A DNA stretch of 64,000 nucleotides, taken from positions 930,001 through 994,000 of the forward strand of contig NZ_CP054044.1 of NCBI RefSeq assembly GCF_013282745.1, read 5' to 3'. This document shows, one piece after another, positions 50,848 to 61,271 of the stretch. The stretch's first letter is position 1; the number at the start of each line of letters is the position of its first letter. The stretch is from Yersinia bercovieri ATCC 43970. Lineage in GTDB: Bacteria; Pseudomonadota; Gammaproteobacteria; Enterobacterales; Enterobacteriaceae. A program made the translations under genes and the position numbers. The notes under the pieces are model-generated. The model worked only from the letters and a program-made list of their open reading frames with translations. It did no database searches and was not told where the DNA came from.

Positions 50848-51831
50848 ATGGCAAAGCATATTCAATTTACCACCACTGGCGGACCTGAAGTGTTGCAATA
50901 CCTTGATTTCACACCAACAGATCCCACGGCTGATGAAGTTCAGGTAGAGAACAGAGCGATCGGCATTAACTATATTGATACCTATATCCGTAGCGGGCTT
51001 TATCCGCCACCCCATTTTCCGAGCGGCCTGGGGACGGAAGCGGCGGGTGTTGTCGTGAAGGTGGGTTCATCGGTTCACACCCTAAAAGTGGGGGATCGGG
51101 TGGTCTACGCTCAGTCAGCCCTCGGCGCTTACAGTGAAGTGCACAATGTCGCAGCGGAGAGGATTGCCTTGCTCCCTGAGCAGATCTCTTTCGAACAAGC
51201 GGCGGCGTCATTCCTCAAGGGGCTGACAGTGCAATATTTATTGCGTCAGACCCATGAAATCAAACCCGGCGAACTATTTTTATTCCACGCCGCAGCCGGC
51301 GGGGTCGGCCTCATTGCCTGCCAATGGGCAAAAGCACTGGGCGCGAAACTAATTGGCAGTGTTGGCTCGGATGAAAAAGCAGAATTAGCCAAAGCCGCAG
51401 GTGCCTGGGCGACGATTAACTATCGTACCGAAAGTATAGCCGAACGGGTGGCTGAGCTGACTGATGGCGAAAAAGTTGGCGTCGTATATGACTCGGTTGG
51501 GAAAAGTACCTGGCTGGACTCACTCAACAGCCTTAAGCGCCGAGGTTTGCTGGTCAGCTTCGGTAATGCCTCCGGCCCGGTAACAGGGGTTGACCTTGCT
51601 ATACTGAACCAAAAAGGCGCGCTGTATGTAACCCGCCCGTCACTCAATATGTATGTGACCAATCGACAAGAGCTGGAAAGTGCCAGTCAGGAGCTGTTTT
51701 CGCTGATTACCAGCGGTGCGATTAATGTTGATGTGGCTCAAAAACAGCAATTCCCGCTGCGGGATGCCCACCGGGCCCATGAGATATTAGAAAGCCGCCA
51801 GACCACGGGGTCCAGTTTACTGATCCCTTAA
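50848..51831 (+). CDS. qor: Quinone oxidoreductase (NADPH)
   Basis: Zinc-independent MDR enzyme that reduces quinones with NADPH. It has 327 residues, equal to E. coli QorA: N-terminal GroES fold (QFTTTGGPEVLQYLDFTPT) and Rossmann fold with AAAGGVGLIACQWAKALGAK near 150-169. Divergent from dnaB as in E. coli. Confidence 0.95.
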   Translation: MAKHIQFTTTGGPEVLQYLDFTPTDPTADEVQVENRAIGINYIDTYIRSGLYPPPHFPSGLGTEAAGVVVKVGSSVHTLKVGDRVVYAQSALGAYSEVHNVAAERIALLPEQISFEQAAASFLKGLTVQYLLRQTHEIKPGELFLFHAAAGGVGLIACQWAKALGAKLIGSVGSDEKAELAKAAGAWATINYRTESIAERVAELTDGEKVGVVYDSVGKSTWLDSLNSLKRRGLLVSFGNASGPVTGVDLAILNQKGALYVTRPSLNMYVTNRQELESASQELFSLITSGAINVDVAQKQQFPLRDAHRAHEILESRQTTGSSLLIP

Positions 51832-52022
51832 TTTCCGGCGCTAATAATGGATAGCCCAATATTGCTATCCATTATTTAAATTAGCACTTATTAAAAAAGT
51901 TATTTTCTATTATTTCAGCCAACTGAGGAGTGAATCCCAATTGCTCTGAGCGCATTATCTATATATCCTCAGTTTGTAATACTGAAGCAGCTTTATTCAT
52001 TACATATATTGAGGTTTTAATT

Positions 52023-52349
52023 ATGCATAATTCAGAAACTAATAGAGATATAAAAACATTATTGAACGCTTTTTATCGTGACAATAGAATAAGCAATGAA
52101 GAGTGTCAGATTCTGCGAGACTTTGCTGATGAAAGATTTGACGCAGTGCTAAATAAATTTGGTAAAAACAACAACTTGTCTGCCTTTCAAAAATCTACTG
52201 ACATCACTACCCAATTAATGCAACAAAGTTTCTTTGATATAAAAGAGAAATGTCCGAATGAAGAGGAGAAGAAAGCCATTAAGGAGGCATTTGTCGCTCA
52301 GATAGTTTACATCATTGCCAATTATAATAGATTTTTTACCAACCTTTAA
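52023..52349 (+). CDS. Hypothetical protein, 108 residues, unrecognised
   Basis: Predicted soluble all-helical protein from ATG 52023, preceded by GAGG. It is charged, with two cysteines and no membrane segment, signal or recognised motif: it opens MHNSETNRDIKTLLNAFYRD and has EKCPNEEEKKAIKEAFVAQ near 80-98. AT-rich, with codon use unlike qor or dusA. In E. coli no gene lies between qorA and pspG. Followed by a hairpin at 52435. Confidence 0.7.
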   Translation: MHNSETNRDIKTLLNAFYRDNRISNEECQILRDFADERFDAVLNKFGKNNNLSAFQKSTDITTQLMQQSFFDIKEKCPNEEEKKAIKEAFVAQIVYIIANYNRFFTNL

Positions 52350-52434
52350 TATTATAAGTTCACAACATCACTTATTCACTTAATTTATTTAGTGCGCTAA
52401 GCATTAGCCGCTAGTCTTTCACTATAAAAGTAAT

Positions 52435-52466
52435 AGTCAGAGCCTCTATTATTCGAGGCTCTGACT
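52435..52466 (+). terminator. Hairpin downstream of the 108-residue gene
   Basis: Perfect 12-bp stem AGTCAGAGCCTC / GAGGCTCTGACT with loop TATTATTC. A T-rich but interrupted flank (ATACTATTTCTTT) follows. Confidence 0.6.
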
Positions 52467-52467
52467 A

Positions 52468-52590
52468 TACTATTTCTTTGATGCATTTGTAGGGGTACAG
52501 CAGAGTATTCCACCAGAACTAACTGCCGTTTATACGGCTATTTTTACCTCTGGCAGAGATGAAAATGTGATACCAAAACATATCGGGTAG
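52468..52590 (+). pseudogene. Degraded coding remnant of unknown family
   Basis: An open frame without a start reads YYFFDAFVGVQQSIPPELTA, then VYTAIFTSGRDENVIPKHIG, and stops at 52590. In the +1 frame the following bases read ILASSLAKKYVFPQIGPT and then a CxxC-like CDRC. Composition is protein-like, but no family is recognised and no ribosome site exists. Probably the end of a decayed gene. Confidence 0.3.
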
Positions 52591-52686
52591 CATCCTAGCA
52601 AGCTCGCTGGCGAAAAAATACGTTTTCCCCCAGATTGGCCCGACTAAACTTTCAGGCTGTGATCGCTGCCGCAAGAAAGTAAAATT

Positions 52687-52905
52687 TTAGTCACGCCTGA
52701 TGGCCGGTTTCTGCATCGAACGCCAAAGCCAGACCATGACAACGGCCAGAATCAGCCATGGCAACAACTTAATCATCATGACGAACAATCCGCCGACCAT
52801 CATAAAAGCCGCCGCAACCAGCAAAGCGGCAAATATTCCCAACAAGGAAATACCGGTCACCATCAACATGATGAAAAAACCGATAACAAAAAGAATTTCA
52901 AACAT
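52687..52905 (-). CDS. pspG: Phage shock protein G
   Basis: Inner-membrane member of the Psp envelope-stress response. It has 72 residues, with two hydrophobic helices (MFEILFVIGFFIMLMVTGIS, then about 25-62). ATG 52905 is used, since AAGGAG precedes it and the protein then opens like PspG; an in-frame start at 52923 is rejected. A sigma-54 promoter lies upstream, as in E. coli, where PspF activates the gene. Confidence 0.94.
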   Translation of the reverse strand: MFEILFVIGFFIMLMVTGISLLGIFAALLVAAAFMMVGGLFVMMIKLLPWLILAVVMVWLWRSMQKPAIRRD

Positions 52906-52987
52906 GGCAAGCTCCTTACTCATTGTTTATATCCCACGCGCCACATCGTCAAATATCGGCACCGACCGGGGTTTTAGCAAGAGTATT

Positions 52988-53002
52988 ACAAGAAATGTGC
53001 CA
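52988..53002 (-). promoter_or_regulatory. Sigma-54 promoter of pspG
   Basis: On the minus strand TGGCAC-ATTTC-TTGT matches the -24/-12 consensus TGGCAC-N5-TTGC with one mismatch. It lies about 83 bases upstream of the pspG start. Confidence 0.7.
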
Positions 53003-53107
53003 ACCTGGATGATATCGCTAATACATTGAATTTATTAGCGATAACTGAGTTATAGCCTACCTGAGATACTGGTAGGCATGGTCAATATGACTAACTTATA
53101 GTGAACT

Positions 53108-54127
53108 TTACTGTGGCCGAGTGACAAGCGCCAACGCCTGCTCAACCACAGAGACATCCGCGCCGGGCTTATGCGCATTTTCACTGAGATGGCGACGCCA
53201 CTGGCGCGCGCCGGGAATGCCTTGGAAAATACCCAAAATATGACGAGTGATATGGCCGAGATAAGCCCCCCGTGACAGCTCCTGCTCAATATAAGGATAA
53301 AGCGCTTCAATCGCCTTGACGCTATCAACTACTGGGGCATTTGAATCAAACAGCTCGCGATCCACTTGCGTCAAAATACTTGGGTTTTGGTAGGCTTCGC
53401 GCCCCATCATCACCCCATCAAGGTGTTTGAGATGCTCTTTGGCTTCAGCCAGCGTTTTCACCCCACCGTTAATGGCGATGGTCAATACCGGGAAATCACG
53501 TTTGAGCTGATAAACCCGCTCATAATCCAGTGGCGGCACTTCGCGGTTCTCTTTCGGGCTAAGCCCTGAGAGCCAGGCTTTTCGCGCATGAATGGTGAAA
53601 ATATCACACTCGCCCTGTTCAGCAACGGTTTGCACAAATTCGCACAAAAACTCATAGCTATCCAGTTGGTCAATCCCAATCCGGGTTTTCACTGTGACTG
53701 GAATAGAAACCACGTCACGCATGGCCTTAATGCAATCAGCGACCAGGTTGGCTTCAGCCATTAAGCAGGCACCAAAACGACCATTCTGTACCCGGTCAGA
53801 GGGGCAACCTACATTCAGATTTATTTCATTGTATCCGCGAAGCTCAGCCTGTTTGGCACAATGCGCTAATGCCTGCGGGTCGCTACCACCAAGTTGCAGC
53901 GCGACAGGATGATCCTGCTCACTATAAGCCAGATAGTCGCCTTTACCATGAATAATGGCACCGGTGGTGACCATCTCGGTATAGAGCAAAGTTTGTTTGG
54001 TTAACAAGCGATGAAAATAGCGACAGTGGCGATCTGTCCAGTCGAGCATCGGCGCGACGGAGAAACGCTGTAGGGGGTATGGCGGCTTAGTGGCCTGAGT
54101 GCTGGAAAATGTCTGAGCTTCGTGCAT
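53108..54127 (-). CDS. dusA: tRNA-dihydrouridine(20/20a) synthase DusA
   Basis: FMN enzyme that makes dihydrouridine at positions 20/20a of tRNA. It has 339 residues; FMN-binding opening [20 protein letters not shown] near 22-41, the catalytic cysteine in [18 protein letters not shown] near 100-117, and the late [11 protein letters not shown] motif. Divergent from zur, as in E. coli. Confidence 0.96.
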   Translation of the reverse strand: MHEAQTFSSTQATKPPYPLQRFSVAPMLDWTDRHCRYFHRLLTKQTLLYTEMVTTGAIIHGKGDYLAYSEQDHPVALQLGGSDPQALAHCAKQAELRGYNEINLNVGCPSDRVQNGRFGACLMAEANLVADCIKAMRDVVSIPVTVKTRIGIDQLDSYEFLCEFVQTVAEQGECDIFTIHARKAWLSGLSPKENREVPPLDYERVYQLKRDFPVLTIAINGGVKTLAEAKEHLKHLDGVMMGREAYQNPSILTQVDRELFDSNAPVVDSVKAIEALYPYIEQELSRGAYLGHITRHILGIFQGIPGARQWRRHLSENAHKPGADVSVVEQALALVTRPQ

Positions 54128-54413
54128 TTACTGTGATTTCATCTGTTATTACTGCATCTATTACCCATTGATTTGCTCACTAAATGAACAACGCAAAGGG
54201 ATGGAATTCGCAATTATACCATAGAACCTGCCATGGCTGCCCGTGTGATGGTGAAGCTATATGATAGTGGAATCATAGAGTGATAATGAAGTCGGTGGCT
54301 GCGGCGACATACCAGAATTGTGATACCCGCCTTCCCCTCGCCTTTTCATCTATCGGCGATTAACAGTAAATATGGTAAAATCAGTTCAATTCGAATGCTG
54401 CGGGATGTATATG

Positions 54414-54923
54414 ATGAACCCTATCAATCAGGAAAAACTGCTGGCTCAGGCTGAAAGCTTGTGCCAGCAACGTAACGTCCGGCTGACACCGCAACGTCTT
54501 GAAGTATTACGCTTAATGGCGCAACAGCCTGGCGCAATCAGCGCGTATGATTTATTGGATTTACTGCGTATTTCGGAACCTCAGGCCAAGCCACCGACTG
54601 TTTATCGCGCGTTGGATTTCTTACTGGAACAAGGGTTTATTCACCGCGTTGAATCAGCGAACAGCTATGTGTTGTGCCATCATTTTGAAGAGCCAACCCA
54701 TACTTCGGCGCTATTTATCTGTGATCGCTGCAAGATAGTGACAGAACGTACCACTGTGGGTATCGAAGAATCGCTGGCGCAACTAGCCAAACAATCAGGT
54801 TTTACCCTGCGTCATAGCGTGGTTGAAGCTCATGGTTTATGTGCTGAATGCGGGGTCGTTGAAGCCTGCGATAGCCATGATCATTGCGATCACGACCATT
54901 CGATTGTGACCAAGAAGAAATAG
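54414..54923 (+). CDS. zur: Zinc uptake regulator Zur
   Basis: Fur-family repressor of znuABC and other zinc genes, active when zinc-loaded. From ATG 54414 it has 169 residues: winged helix (RLTPQRLEVLRLMAQQPGAI), then PTVYRALDFLLEQGFIHRVE, and the zinc-binding cysteines of FICDRCKIV and HGLCAECGVVEAC. The histidine-rich tail (HDHCDHDH) also fits Zur. ATG 54411 is equally possible; the upstream frame from 54372 is not conserved. Confidence 0.95.
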   Translation: MNPINQEKLLAQAESLCQQRNVRLTPQRLEVLRLMAQQPGAISAYDLLDLLRISEPQAKPPTVYRALDFLLEQGFIHRVESANSYVLCHHFEEPTHTSALFICDRCKIVTERTTVGIEESLAQLAKQSGFTLRHSVVEAHGLCAECGVVEACDSHDHCDHDHSIVTKKK

Positions 54924-55175
54924 TGCTCTGGTGATAGCAAATAGACTGTCGCCCGCAAGGCGGCAGGATAGTAATTAATAAAGAGAAATAAAACACTTCC
55001 TTGTGTCGCATCAATATAAATACTCAATCTGATGAAATGCTTTTTATTAAAAATGGCTATTTTATGATTATTAAATAATAAGCAATAAAATGTAGATTTA
55101 ATAATAAGCATGTAACCAAACGAGAGACTCAGTTAATTTACATCAATATCAATTTAACTCCATTTAACGCGGCAG

Positions 55176-55385
55176 TTACCAGTGATATTTACTGTGGTCT
55201 TCCCAGGCTTTAACTTCTTTCTCGGCTTGCTCTTTCTGGTAGCCGTACTTTTCCTGAATTTTCCCCACCAACTGGTCACGCTTACCTTCAATTACCGTAA
55301 GGTCATCGTCAGTCAGCTTGCCCCATTTCTCTTTCACTTTGCCCTTAAACTGCTTCCAGTTACCGTCGGCTTGATCTTTGTTCAT
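55176..55385 (-). CDS. yjbJ: CsbD-family stress protein YjbJ
   Basis: Small abundant stress-response protein of 69 residues, opening MNKDQADGNWKQFKGKVKEK, the CsbD family signature. Its biochemical role is unknown. In E. coli the gene lies between dinF and zur; here dinF is missing and lexA is next. Confidence 0.94.
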   Translation of the reverse strand: MNKDQADGNWKQFKGKVKEKWGKLTDDDLTVIEGKRDQLVGKIQEKYGYQKEQAEKEVKAWEDHSKYHW

Positions 55386-55736
55386 GGTATCTCCGTTAGC
55401 TTGTGATTAGTCAGTTTATTTAGTACGACAAACATTCGCTATTTATAACAGTGGCGTTATTTAAATTCTACCACTCACACTCATTGCTTATTTAAATATC
55501 GTCACAATGCTTATCGTAGGAATAACTATAGCAGAGGAGACTGATAATTGAAGTCTAGATAATATTAATTACTGGAGTTGTGATGGAAAAGAAAAAATAA
55601 GCACTGATAATATTTAGCTAAAACAGGAGGTAATAGCCTATTGTCGGAATGTTCTCAATCTAAATATAATTAAGCCATTTGGAGGGGGTAGCAAATATAC
55701 CCTCCTGACTCGAAGGGTATATAGGGAACACTAAAA
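55386..55736. other. lexA-yjbJ intergenic region without dinF
   Basis: Contains the yjbJ promoter and the end of the lexA message. An imperfect hairpin around GGAGGGGGTA / TATACCCTCC at about 55681-55706 may terminate lexA. No trace of the E. coli neighbour dinF was seen. Confidence 0.4.
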
Positions 55737-56345
55737 TCAGATCCAGTCGCCATTACGGATGACGCCAACGGCTAATCCTTCAATGGTGAAACTCTGTTCT
55801 CGCAGATCGACAACAATCGGCTGGAATTCGCTGTTTTCTGGTAGAAGCTGCACGATATTACCCTGTTTTTTCAGGCGTTTTACCGTTACTTCATCATCAA
55901 TGCGGGCGACAACTACTTGCCCGTTCCGCACATCCTGCGTTTTGTGTACCGCCAGCAGGTCGCCGTCCAGAATACCGATATCTCTCATCGACATTCCATT
56001 AACCCGCAACAGGAAATCTGCGCTTGGCTTAAACATTGATGGATCGACTTTGTAGTGCCCTTCGATATGTTGCTGTGCCAGCAGGGGTTCACCTGCGGCA
56101 ACCCGCCCAATCAGTGGCAGGCCATCCTCTTCTTCCATCAGCAAACGAATGCCACGGGAAGCGCCAGAGACAATCTCAATCACACCCTTGCGAGCCAGTG
56201 CTTTTAAATGCTCTTCAGCGGCGTTAGGAGAGCGAAACCCCAGACGCTGCGCAATTTCGGCACGGGTCGGCGGCATACCGGTTTGCGCTAAGTGATCGCG
56301 AACCAGGTCATAAACCTCTTGCTGTCTGGTAGTAAGTGCTTTCAT
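55737..56345 (-). CDS. lexA: LexA SOS repressor
   Basis: Represses the SOS regulon and self-cleaves when RecA is activated. It has 202 residues: winged helix-turn-helix ([20 protein letters not shown]), cleavage site in VAAGEPLLA near 82-90, and catalytic Ser in NGMSMRDIG (S119) with the Lys in TVKRLKKQG (K156). Two LexA boxes upstream give autoregulation. Confidence 0.98.
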   Translation of the reverse strand: MKALTTRQQEVYDLVRDHLAQTGMPPTRAEIAQRLGFRSPNAAEEHLKALARKGVIEIVSGASRGIRLLMEEEDGLPLIGRVAAGEPLLAQQHIEGHYKVDPSMFKPSADFLLRVNGMSMRDIGILDGDLLAVHKTQDVRNGQVVVARIDDEVTVKRLKKQGNIVQLLPENSEFQPIVVDLREQSFTIEGLAVGVIRNGDWI

Positions 56346-56353
56346 TCCGCCCC

Positions 56354-56390
56354 CTGTTTGTTTATACAGTCTTGCTGTGAGTATATACAG
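56354..56390 (-). promoter_or_regulatory. Tandem LexA boxes controlling lexA
   Basis: CTGT-TTGTTTAT-ACAG (56354-56369) and CTGT-GAGTATAT-ACAG (56375-56390) on the + strand, both full CTGT-N8-ACAG matches, starts 21 bases apart. Same layout as the E. coli lexA operator. Confidence 0.93.
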
Positions 56391-56491
56391 GTAAGCGGGT
56401 GTTGGGAACCAAAGAGTGAATAAAAACAGGGATTAATCACAGCTTATTTGTGTCCTGTTGTGAACTCACTCCCCTGCTATTGGCGATTACA

Positions 56492-56860
56492 TTAGCCGAA
56501 ATGGTGCCAAAGTGCGGTTATCCAGACGAAAATGGCTAACAAAACAGCTAAAAACACGGCGGCGGAACCCATATCTTTCGCTCGCCCTGACAGCTCGTGG
56601 AACTCACTGCCGATTCGGTCTACCACAGCCTCAATCGCGCTATTGATAACTTCAATAATGATCACTAATACGACACTACTAATTAATAAAATGCGTGTTA
56701 CGACATCTATATCCAGCCAAAACGCCAGTATGATAGCCGTGATAGCAGCGACAGTTTCTTGGCGAAAAGCCGCTTCATGCTTCCAGGCTGCGCATAAGCC
56801 TTGTGCAGAATACCCCGCTGCTTTATAGATTCGCGTGAGTCCTGTGACTTGATTCGCCAT
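56492..56860 (-). CDS. dgkA: Diacylglycerol kinase DgkA
   Basis: Small trimeric inner-membrane kinase that recycles diacylglycerol from osmoregulated glucan synthesis to phosphatidate. It has 122 residues and three helices; family motifs are CAAWKHEAAFRQE near 23-35 and IEVINSAIEAVVDRIG near 69-84. Divergent from plsB as in E. coli. The annotated name dgkA is used for the lipid kinase, not the eukaryotic-type enzyme. Confidence 0.96.
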   Translation of the reverse strand: MANQVTGLTRIYKAAGYSAQGLCAAWKHEAAFRQETVAAITAIILAFWLDIDVVTRILLISSVVLVIIIEVINSAIEAVVDRIGSEFHELSGRAKDMGSAAVFLAVLLAIFVWITALWHHFG

Positions 56861-56986
56861 GTTTTATTGCCTTTATCTTAAGTAGATGATGATTTTTACC
56901 GCTTTCTGTTGTCTCATCACCACAGATCTAAAAACCAGTTTCTGGTATCCTTGCGATGAATTGCTAACAAGAGGCTTCATGTTGTT

Positions 56987-59455
56987 ATGTCAGGTTGGCG
57001 TAAAATATATTATAAGTTGTTGAATTTACCACTTAAATTGTTGGTAAAAAGCAAGGTTATTCCGGCAGATCCTGTGACTGAGTTAGGGTTAGACCCGTCT
57101 CGTCCTATTCTGTACGTTTTGCCTTACAATTCTAAGGCTGATTTACTGACTTTGCGAGCACAGTGTCAGGCGCTGGATCTGCCCGATCCATTGATTCCAT
57201 TGGAGATCGATGGCGTGCTACTCCCCAGCCATGTGTTTATCGACAATGGCCCGAGGGTCTTTCGCTATTACGCGCCGAAACAGGAGTCGGTAAAACTCTT
57301 CCACGATTATCTGGATCTACATCGCAATAATCCGGCGCTGGATATCCAGATGCTACCGGTTTCCGTGATGTTTGGCCGCTCACCAGGTCGTGAAGGCCAT
57401 GGTACACCACATCTGCGCGTGCTTAACGGCATACAGAAATTCTTTGCCGTCTTGTGGCTGGGGCGCGATAGCTTTGTCCGTTTTTCGACCACAGTCTCAC
57501 TGCGTCGTATGGCCAGCGAACACGGCACCGATAAAACCATCGCCCATAAGCTGGCGCGTGTGGCACGGATGCACTTCTCACGTCAGCGCCTAGCGGCAGT
57601 CGGCCCAAGCCTGCCGGCCCGTCAGGATCTGTTCCAGAAGCTGTTAACCTCCAAGGCGATTGAAAAAGCCGTGGCTGATGAAGCGCGGACCAAGAAAATC
57701 TCCCATGAGAAAGCGCAGCAAAACGCCATTACGCTGATGGAAGAGATTGCAGCGGACTTCTCTTATGAAGCCGTGCGTCTGTCTGACCGGGTATTGAGCT
57801 GGACGTGGAACCGCTTGTATCAAGGCATTAATGTCCATAATGCCGAGCGTGTGCGGCAACTGGCGCAAGATGGTCATGAGATAGTCTATGTGCCTTGCCA
57901 TCGCAGCCATATGGATTATCTGCTGCTCTCCTACGTGCTCTATCATCAAGGGTTGGTGCCGCCACATATTGCTGCGGGTATTAACCTTAACTTCTGGCCT
58001 GCTGGCCCGATTTTCCGCCGCCTGGGCGCGTTCTTTATTCGCCGCACCTTTAAGGGCAATAAACTCTACTCAACGGTGTTCCGTGAATATCTGGGTGAGC
58101 TGTTTACCCGTGGTTATTCGGTGGAGTACTTCGTGGAAGGGGGCCGTTCACGTACCGGCCGCCTGTTGGAGCCAAAAACCGGCACGTTGTCGATGACCAT
58201 TCAGGCCATGCTACGTGGCGGTTCGCGCCCTATCACCTTGGTGCCGATTTATATCGGCTATGAGCATGTGATGGAAGTGGGCACTTACGCCAAAGAGCTA
58301 CGTGGCGCGACCAAAGAGAAAGAGAGCCTGTTGCAGATGCTACGTGGCTTGCGCAAGCTGCGTAATCTTGGTCAGGGCTATGTTAACTTTGGTGAGCCGA
58401 TCCCGCTGACCACCTATCTGAACACCAATGTGCCGCAATGGCGGGATGCTATCGATCCGATTGAAGCTCAACGCCCAAGCTGGTTGACGCCAGCGGTGAA
58501 TGATTTGGCCGGTAAGATTATGGTCAGAATCAACAATGCGGCCGCTGCCAATGCCATGAACCTCTGTTCTACCGCGTTGTTAGCATCACGTCAGCGCTCA
58601 CTGACCCGCGAACAGTTGCTTGAGCAGCTCGACTGCTACCTGCAACTAATGCGCAATGTACCTTATGCGAAAGATGTCACCGTACCGGATAAAACACCGG
58701 AAGAGTTACTGAATCACGCCTTGAATATGAATAAGTTTGAGGTGGAGAAAGATAATATCGGTGACATTATCATCCTGCCACGGGAACAAGCCGTGCTGAT
58801 GACCTACTATCGCAATAATATCCAGCACTTGCTGATGCTGCCGTCACTGATTGCCAGCATGGTGATGTACCACCGTCGCATTACCCGTGCCGAGTTGTTG
58901 CGTCAAATCAGCATGATTTATCCGATGTTGAAAGCCGAACTGTTCCTGCATTACAGCAAAGAGCAGTTGCCGAAGACGCTGGATACCTTGATTGATGAAC
59001 TGGCTCGCCAACAGTTGATTTGCGACAAAGGGAGCGAATTGGTGCTGAATCCGGCCCGTATTCGCCCGCTGCAATTATTGGCCGCCGGTGTGCGTGAAAC
59101 ACTGCAACGCTATGCGATTACGCTATCGTTACTCAGTGCCAACCCCAGCATCAATCGTGGCGCGCTGGAGAAAGAGAGCCGCATCATGGCGCAGCGTTTA
59201 TCCGTGCTGCATGGGATTAACGCACCGGAATTCTTTGATAAAGCAGTCTTTTCAACGCTGGTCGGCACCCTACGTGAAGAGGGTTATATCAGTGATAGCG
59301 GTGATGCGGTTCAAGCCCATACGCTGGAAGTATATAACATGCTGAGCGCCTTGATGACGCCAGAAGTGAAGCTGACGATTGAAAGTGTCAGTATGCCAGC
59401 GGAAACCAGCAACCAACTGCCGGAACCTGAGGCTAATGATAAGTCGGAAGATTAA
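56987..59455 (+). CDS. plsB: Glycerol-3-phosphate 1-O-acyltransferase PlsB
   Basis: First step of phospholipid synthesis, acylating sn-glycerol-3-phosphate at the inner membrane. It has 822 residues (E. coli 807). Catalytic motif I is [11 protein letters not shown] near 304-314; motif III-like [11 protein letters not shown] and the [20 protein letters not shown] block follow. The C-terminal tail is slightly longer than in E. coli. Confidence 0.97.
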   Translation: MSGWRKIYYKLLNLPLKLLVKSKVIPADPVTELGLDPSRPILYVLPYNSKADLLTLRAQCQALDLPDPLIPLEIDGVLLPSHVFIDNGPRVFRYYAPKQESVKLFHDYLDLHRNNPALDIQMLPVSVMFGRSPGREGHGTPHLRVLNGIQKFFAVLWLGRDSFVRFSTTVSLRRMASEHGTDKTIAHKLARVARMHFSRQRLAAVGPSLPARQDLFQKLLTSKAIEKAVADEARTKKISHEKAQQNAITLMEEIAADFSYEAVRLSDRVLSWTWNRLYQGINVHNAERVRQLAQDGHEIVYVPCHRSHMDYLLLSYVLYHQGLVPPHIAAGINLNFWPAGPIFRRLGAFFIRRTFKGNKLYSTVFREYLGELFTRGYSVEYFVEGGRSRTGRLLEPKTGTLSMTIQAMLRGGSRPITLVPIYIGYEHVMEVGTYAKELRGATKEKESLLQMLRGLRKLRNLGQGYVNFGEPIPLTTYLNTNVPQWRDAIDPIEAQRPSWLTPAVNDLAGKIMVRINNAAAANAMNLCSTALLASRQRSLTREQLLEQLDCYLQLMRNVPYAKDVTVPDKTPEELLNHALNMNKFEVEKDNIGDIIILPREQAVLMTYYRNNIQHLLMLPSLIASMVMYHRRITRAELLRQISMIYPMLKAELFLHYSKEQLPKTLDTLIDELARQQLICDKGSELVLNPARIRPLQLLAAGVRETLQRYAITLSLLSANPSINRGALEKESRIMAQRLSVLHGINAPEFFDKAVFSTLVGTLREEGYISDSGDAVQAHTLEVYNMLSALMTPEVKLTIESVSMPAETSNQLPEPEANDKSED

Positions 59456-59477
59456 TCCTTCAGGGTAGAAATAGGAG

Positions 59478-59507
59478 TGGCCAGACTTACCATCTGGCCA
59501 TTTTTTA
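59478..59507 (+). terminator. Terminator of plsB
   Basis: Stem TGGCCAGA / TCTGGCCA with loop CTTACCA, followed by TTTTTT. Confidence 0.87.
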
Positions 59508-59522
59508 TCGGCTTGTCATTGC

Positions 59523-60398
59523 TTACATGTAGTTGATGAGAATGCCTAAAAACAGCACCAGCCCCACATAATTATTATTCAAAAATGCACGGAAACAGGC
59601 GTCCCGCTCACGCCCGGCAATCATCTTCTGTTGATGAACAAACAGCGCTCCCGCCAGCAAAATGGACCAATAGAATGCCCCGCCTAGATTCATCAACCAG
59701 CCTATGACCACCAGCAGCAGCAGTGTAGCCAGTTGCAGCAAACCAATGATCAATTTGTCATGCTGACCAAACAAAATGGCGGTGGATTTCACGCCAATTT
59801 TGAGGTCGTCGTCACGATCAACCATCGCGTATTGAGTGTCGTAGGCGACTGTCCAGCAGATATTGGCCAGTAATAGCAGCCAGCAGACCAGCGGTAAACT
59901 TTCGCTGACCGCAGCAAAGCCCATGGGGATTGACCAGCCAAAAGCTGCGCCTAACACCACCTGCGGCAGATGGGTGAACCGTTTCATAAACGGATATACC
60001 CAAGCCAGTGCCAGTGCCGCCAGCGACAGCGCGATGGTCATCAGATTGAGGGTTAAGACTAAGCCAAACGAGAGCAGCACCAAGAGCACAAACAGGATTT
60101 TGCTCTCCTTTTCGCTGATGATACCGCTGGGTAGTGGCCGGGAGGCGGTGCGTTTCACAAAGCCATCAATATGTCGGTCAGCATAATCATTGACCACACA
60201 ACCGGCCGCGCGCATGAAAAAGACCCCTAAGACAAAGACTGCCAGTATCCGCATCTCTGGGATGCCTTGCCCCGCCAACCATAACGCCCACAGGGTCGGC
60301 CACAGCAGTAGTAATGAACCAATTGGTTTATCAATACGCATCAAACGGCAATAGGCCAGCCATTTGCTCTGAACAATACTTCCCTTCAATTTATCCAT
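59523..60398 (-). CDS. ubiA: 4-hydroxybenzoate octaprenyltransferase UbiA
   Basis: Membrane prenyltransferase joining 4-hydroxybenzoate to the polyprenyl chain of ubiquinone. It has 291 residues and about eight helices. Magnesium-binding motifs [15 protein letters not shown] and [17 protein letters not shown] are clear. It lies 21 bases after ubiC, forming the ubiCA operon. Confidence 0.97.
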   Translation of the reverse strand: MDKLKGSIVQSKWLAYCRLMRIDKPIGSLLLLWPTLWALWLAGQGIPEMRILAVFVLGVFFMRAAGCVVNDYADRHIDGFVKRTASRPLPSGIISEKESKILFVLLVLLSFGLVLTLNLMTIALSLAALALAWVYPFMKRFTHLPQVVLGAAFGWSIPMGFAAVSESLPLVCWLLLLANICWTVAYDTQYAMVDRDDDLKIGVKSTAILFGQHDKLIIGLLQLATLLLLVVIGWLMNLGGAFYWSILLAGALFVHQQKMIAGRERDACFRAFLNNNYVGLVLFLGILINYM

Positions 60399-60419
60399 CT
60401 CCTAAATCTCACCGCCACA

Positions 60420-60935
60420 TCAACCAGCTGAAACCGAATAAAGCGGCGAGGCCGGTAAAAAAACTTCTGTCAGTAACAAGGGCTTGCCAGACAGGCGCAG
60501 CAACGAACGGCGCGCCCATAGTGCATCCTGCCGCCCCACTTGAATATAATCCCGGGTTAAATTGTCGCCACCAAATAAATAGCGCCCAAGCGGTAGTGTG
60601 CCTAAATCCACCAGCGCGCGGTCAGGGCCGGACAGGGTCTCCTCGGGGATCACCGTGCGGCCCAGTAGCCAGGGTTCATTATCACCACACAAAATGATTT
60701 CCCGCAGCCAATAACGTTCGCTTACGGGTAAATGCTCTGCATCTTCACCTAACTCACGGCGCGTAATAAAGCACTCCCGTTGCGGTTCGACGTGCACCCG
60801 CTGGCAATGTTGCTCAAAACGCCGAGTCATCGACCCCAACTCCATCAGCCAGTCCGCGATGTCAGTGGGAAGATTTGGTTGCTCAATGGCACGCCATTGG
60901 ATAGGTTTTAAAATTGATGCATCGCCGGTAGACAT
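60420..60935 (-). CDS. ubiC: Chorismate pyruvate-lyase UbiC
   Basis: Splits chorismate into pyruvate and 4-hydroxybenzoate, the entry step of ubiquinone synthesis. It has 171 residues (E. coli 165), with the family segments [28 protein letters not shown] and [20 protein letters not shown]. Likely start ATG 60935. Directly upstream of ubiA. Confidence 0.95.
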   Translation of the reverse strand: MSTGDASILKPIQWRAIEQPNLPTDIADWLMELGSMTRRFEQHCQRVHVEPQRECFITRRELGEDAEHLPVSERYWLREIILCGDNEPWLLGRTVIPEETLSGPDRALVDLGTLPLGRYLFGGDNLTRDYIQVGRQDALWARRSLLRLSGKPLLLTEVFLPASPLYSVSAG

Positions 60936-61271
60936 GGGACTCGCTCCCTGCTGGGGATAAAACAGTGGCTAAATAGGGTGCCATTGTAGCGCAGAATGGC
61001 GCTGTGGCGGCATCTGATTATCATAACCACAACAAGCAATTAACTCAGATATATTCAGCGGATAGAGAAAGAGAGAATAGAAGATTGGTGCATGCCACGG
61101 AGAGAACCGGCAGATCGTAAAGATGCCGTCAGCCACTTATTGAGCGAAACAAGGCGTAGCGAGCGGCAGTAGTTTAGGTGCAGACAGCGCGCAGTAGCCG
61201 CTTATAGATCAAAATAAAAAAGGTGCGTCGAAACGCACCAACCATCCAGCCATACTCGGCAGTGCCGGGAT
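60936..61271. promoter_or_regulatory. ubiC-malM intergenic region
   Basis: Holds the ubiCA promoter and the malM terminator. Both genes face left, so the promoter must lie within this 336-base gap. No site could be assigned except the malM terminator. Confidence 0.4.
61214..61240 (-). terminator. Terminator of malK-lamB-malM
   Basis: Minus-strand stem GGTGCGTTT / AACGCACC-like, ending in TTTTTT; it closes the maltose operon. Confidence 0.8.

Noticed and set aside
51930..52022. Longer start for the 108-residue gene
   Set aside because: The upstream residues have no ribosome site, and ATG 52023 has GAGG in position.
55583..55600. Short ORF MEKKK with a good GGAG site
   Set aside because: Five codons with no partner gene; it may occur by chance in AT-rich DNA.
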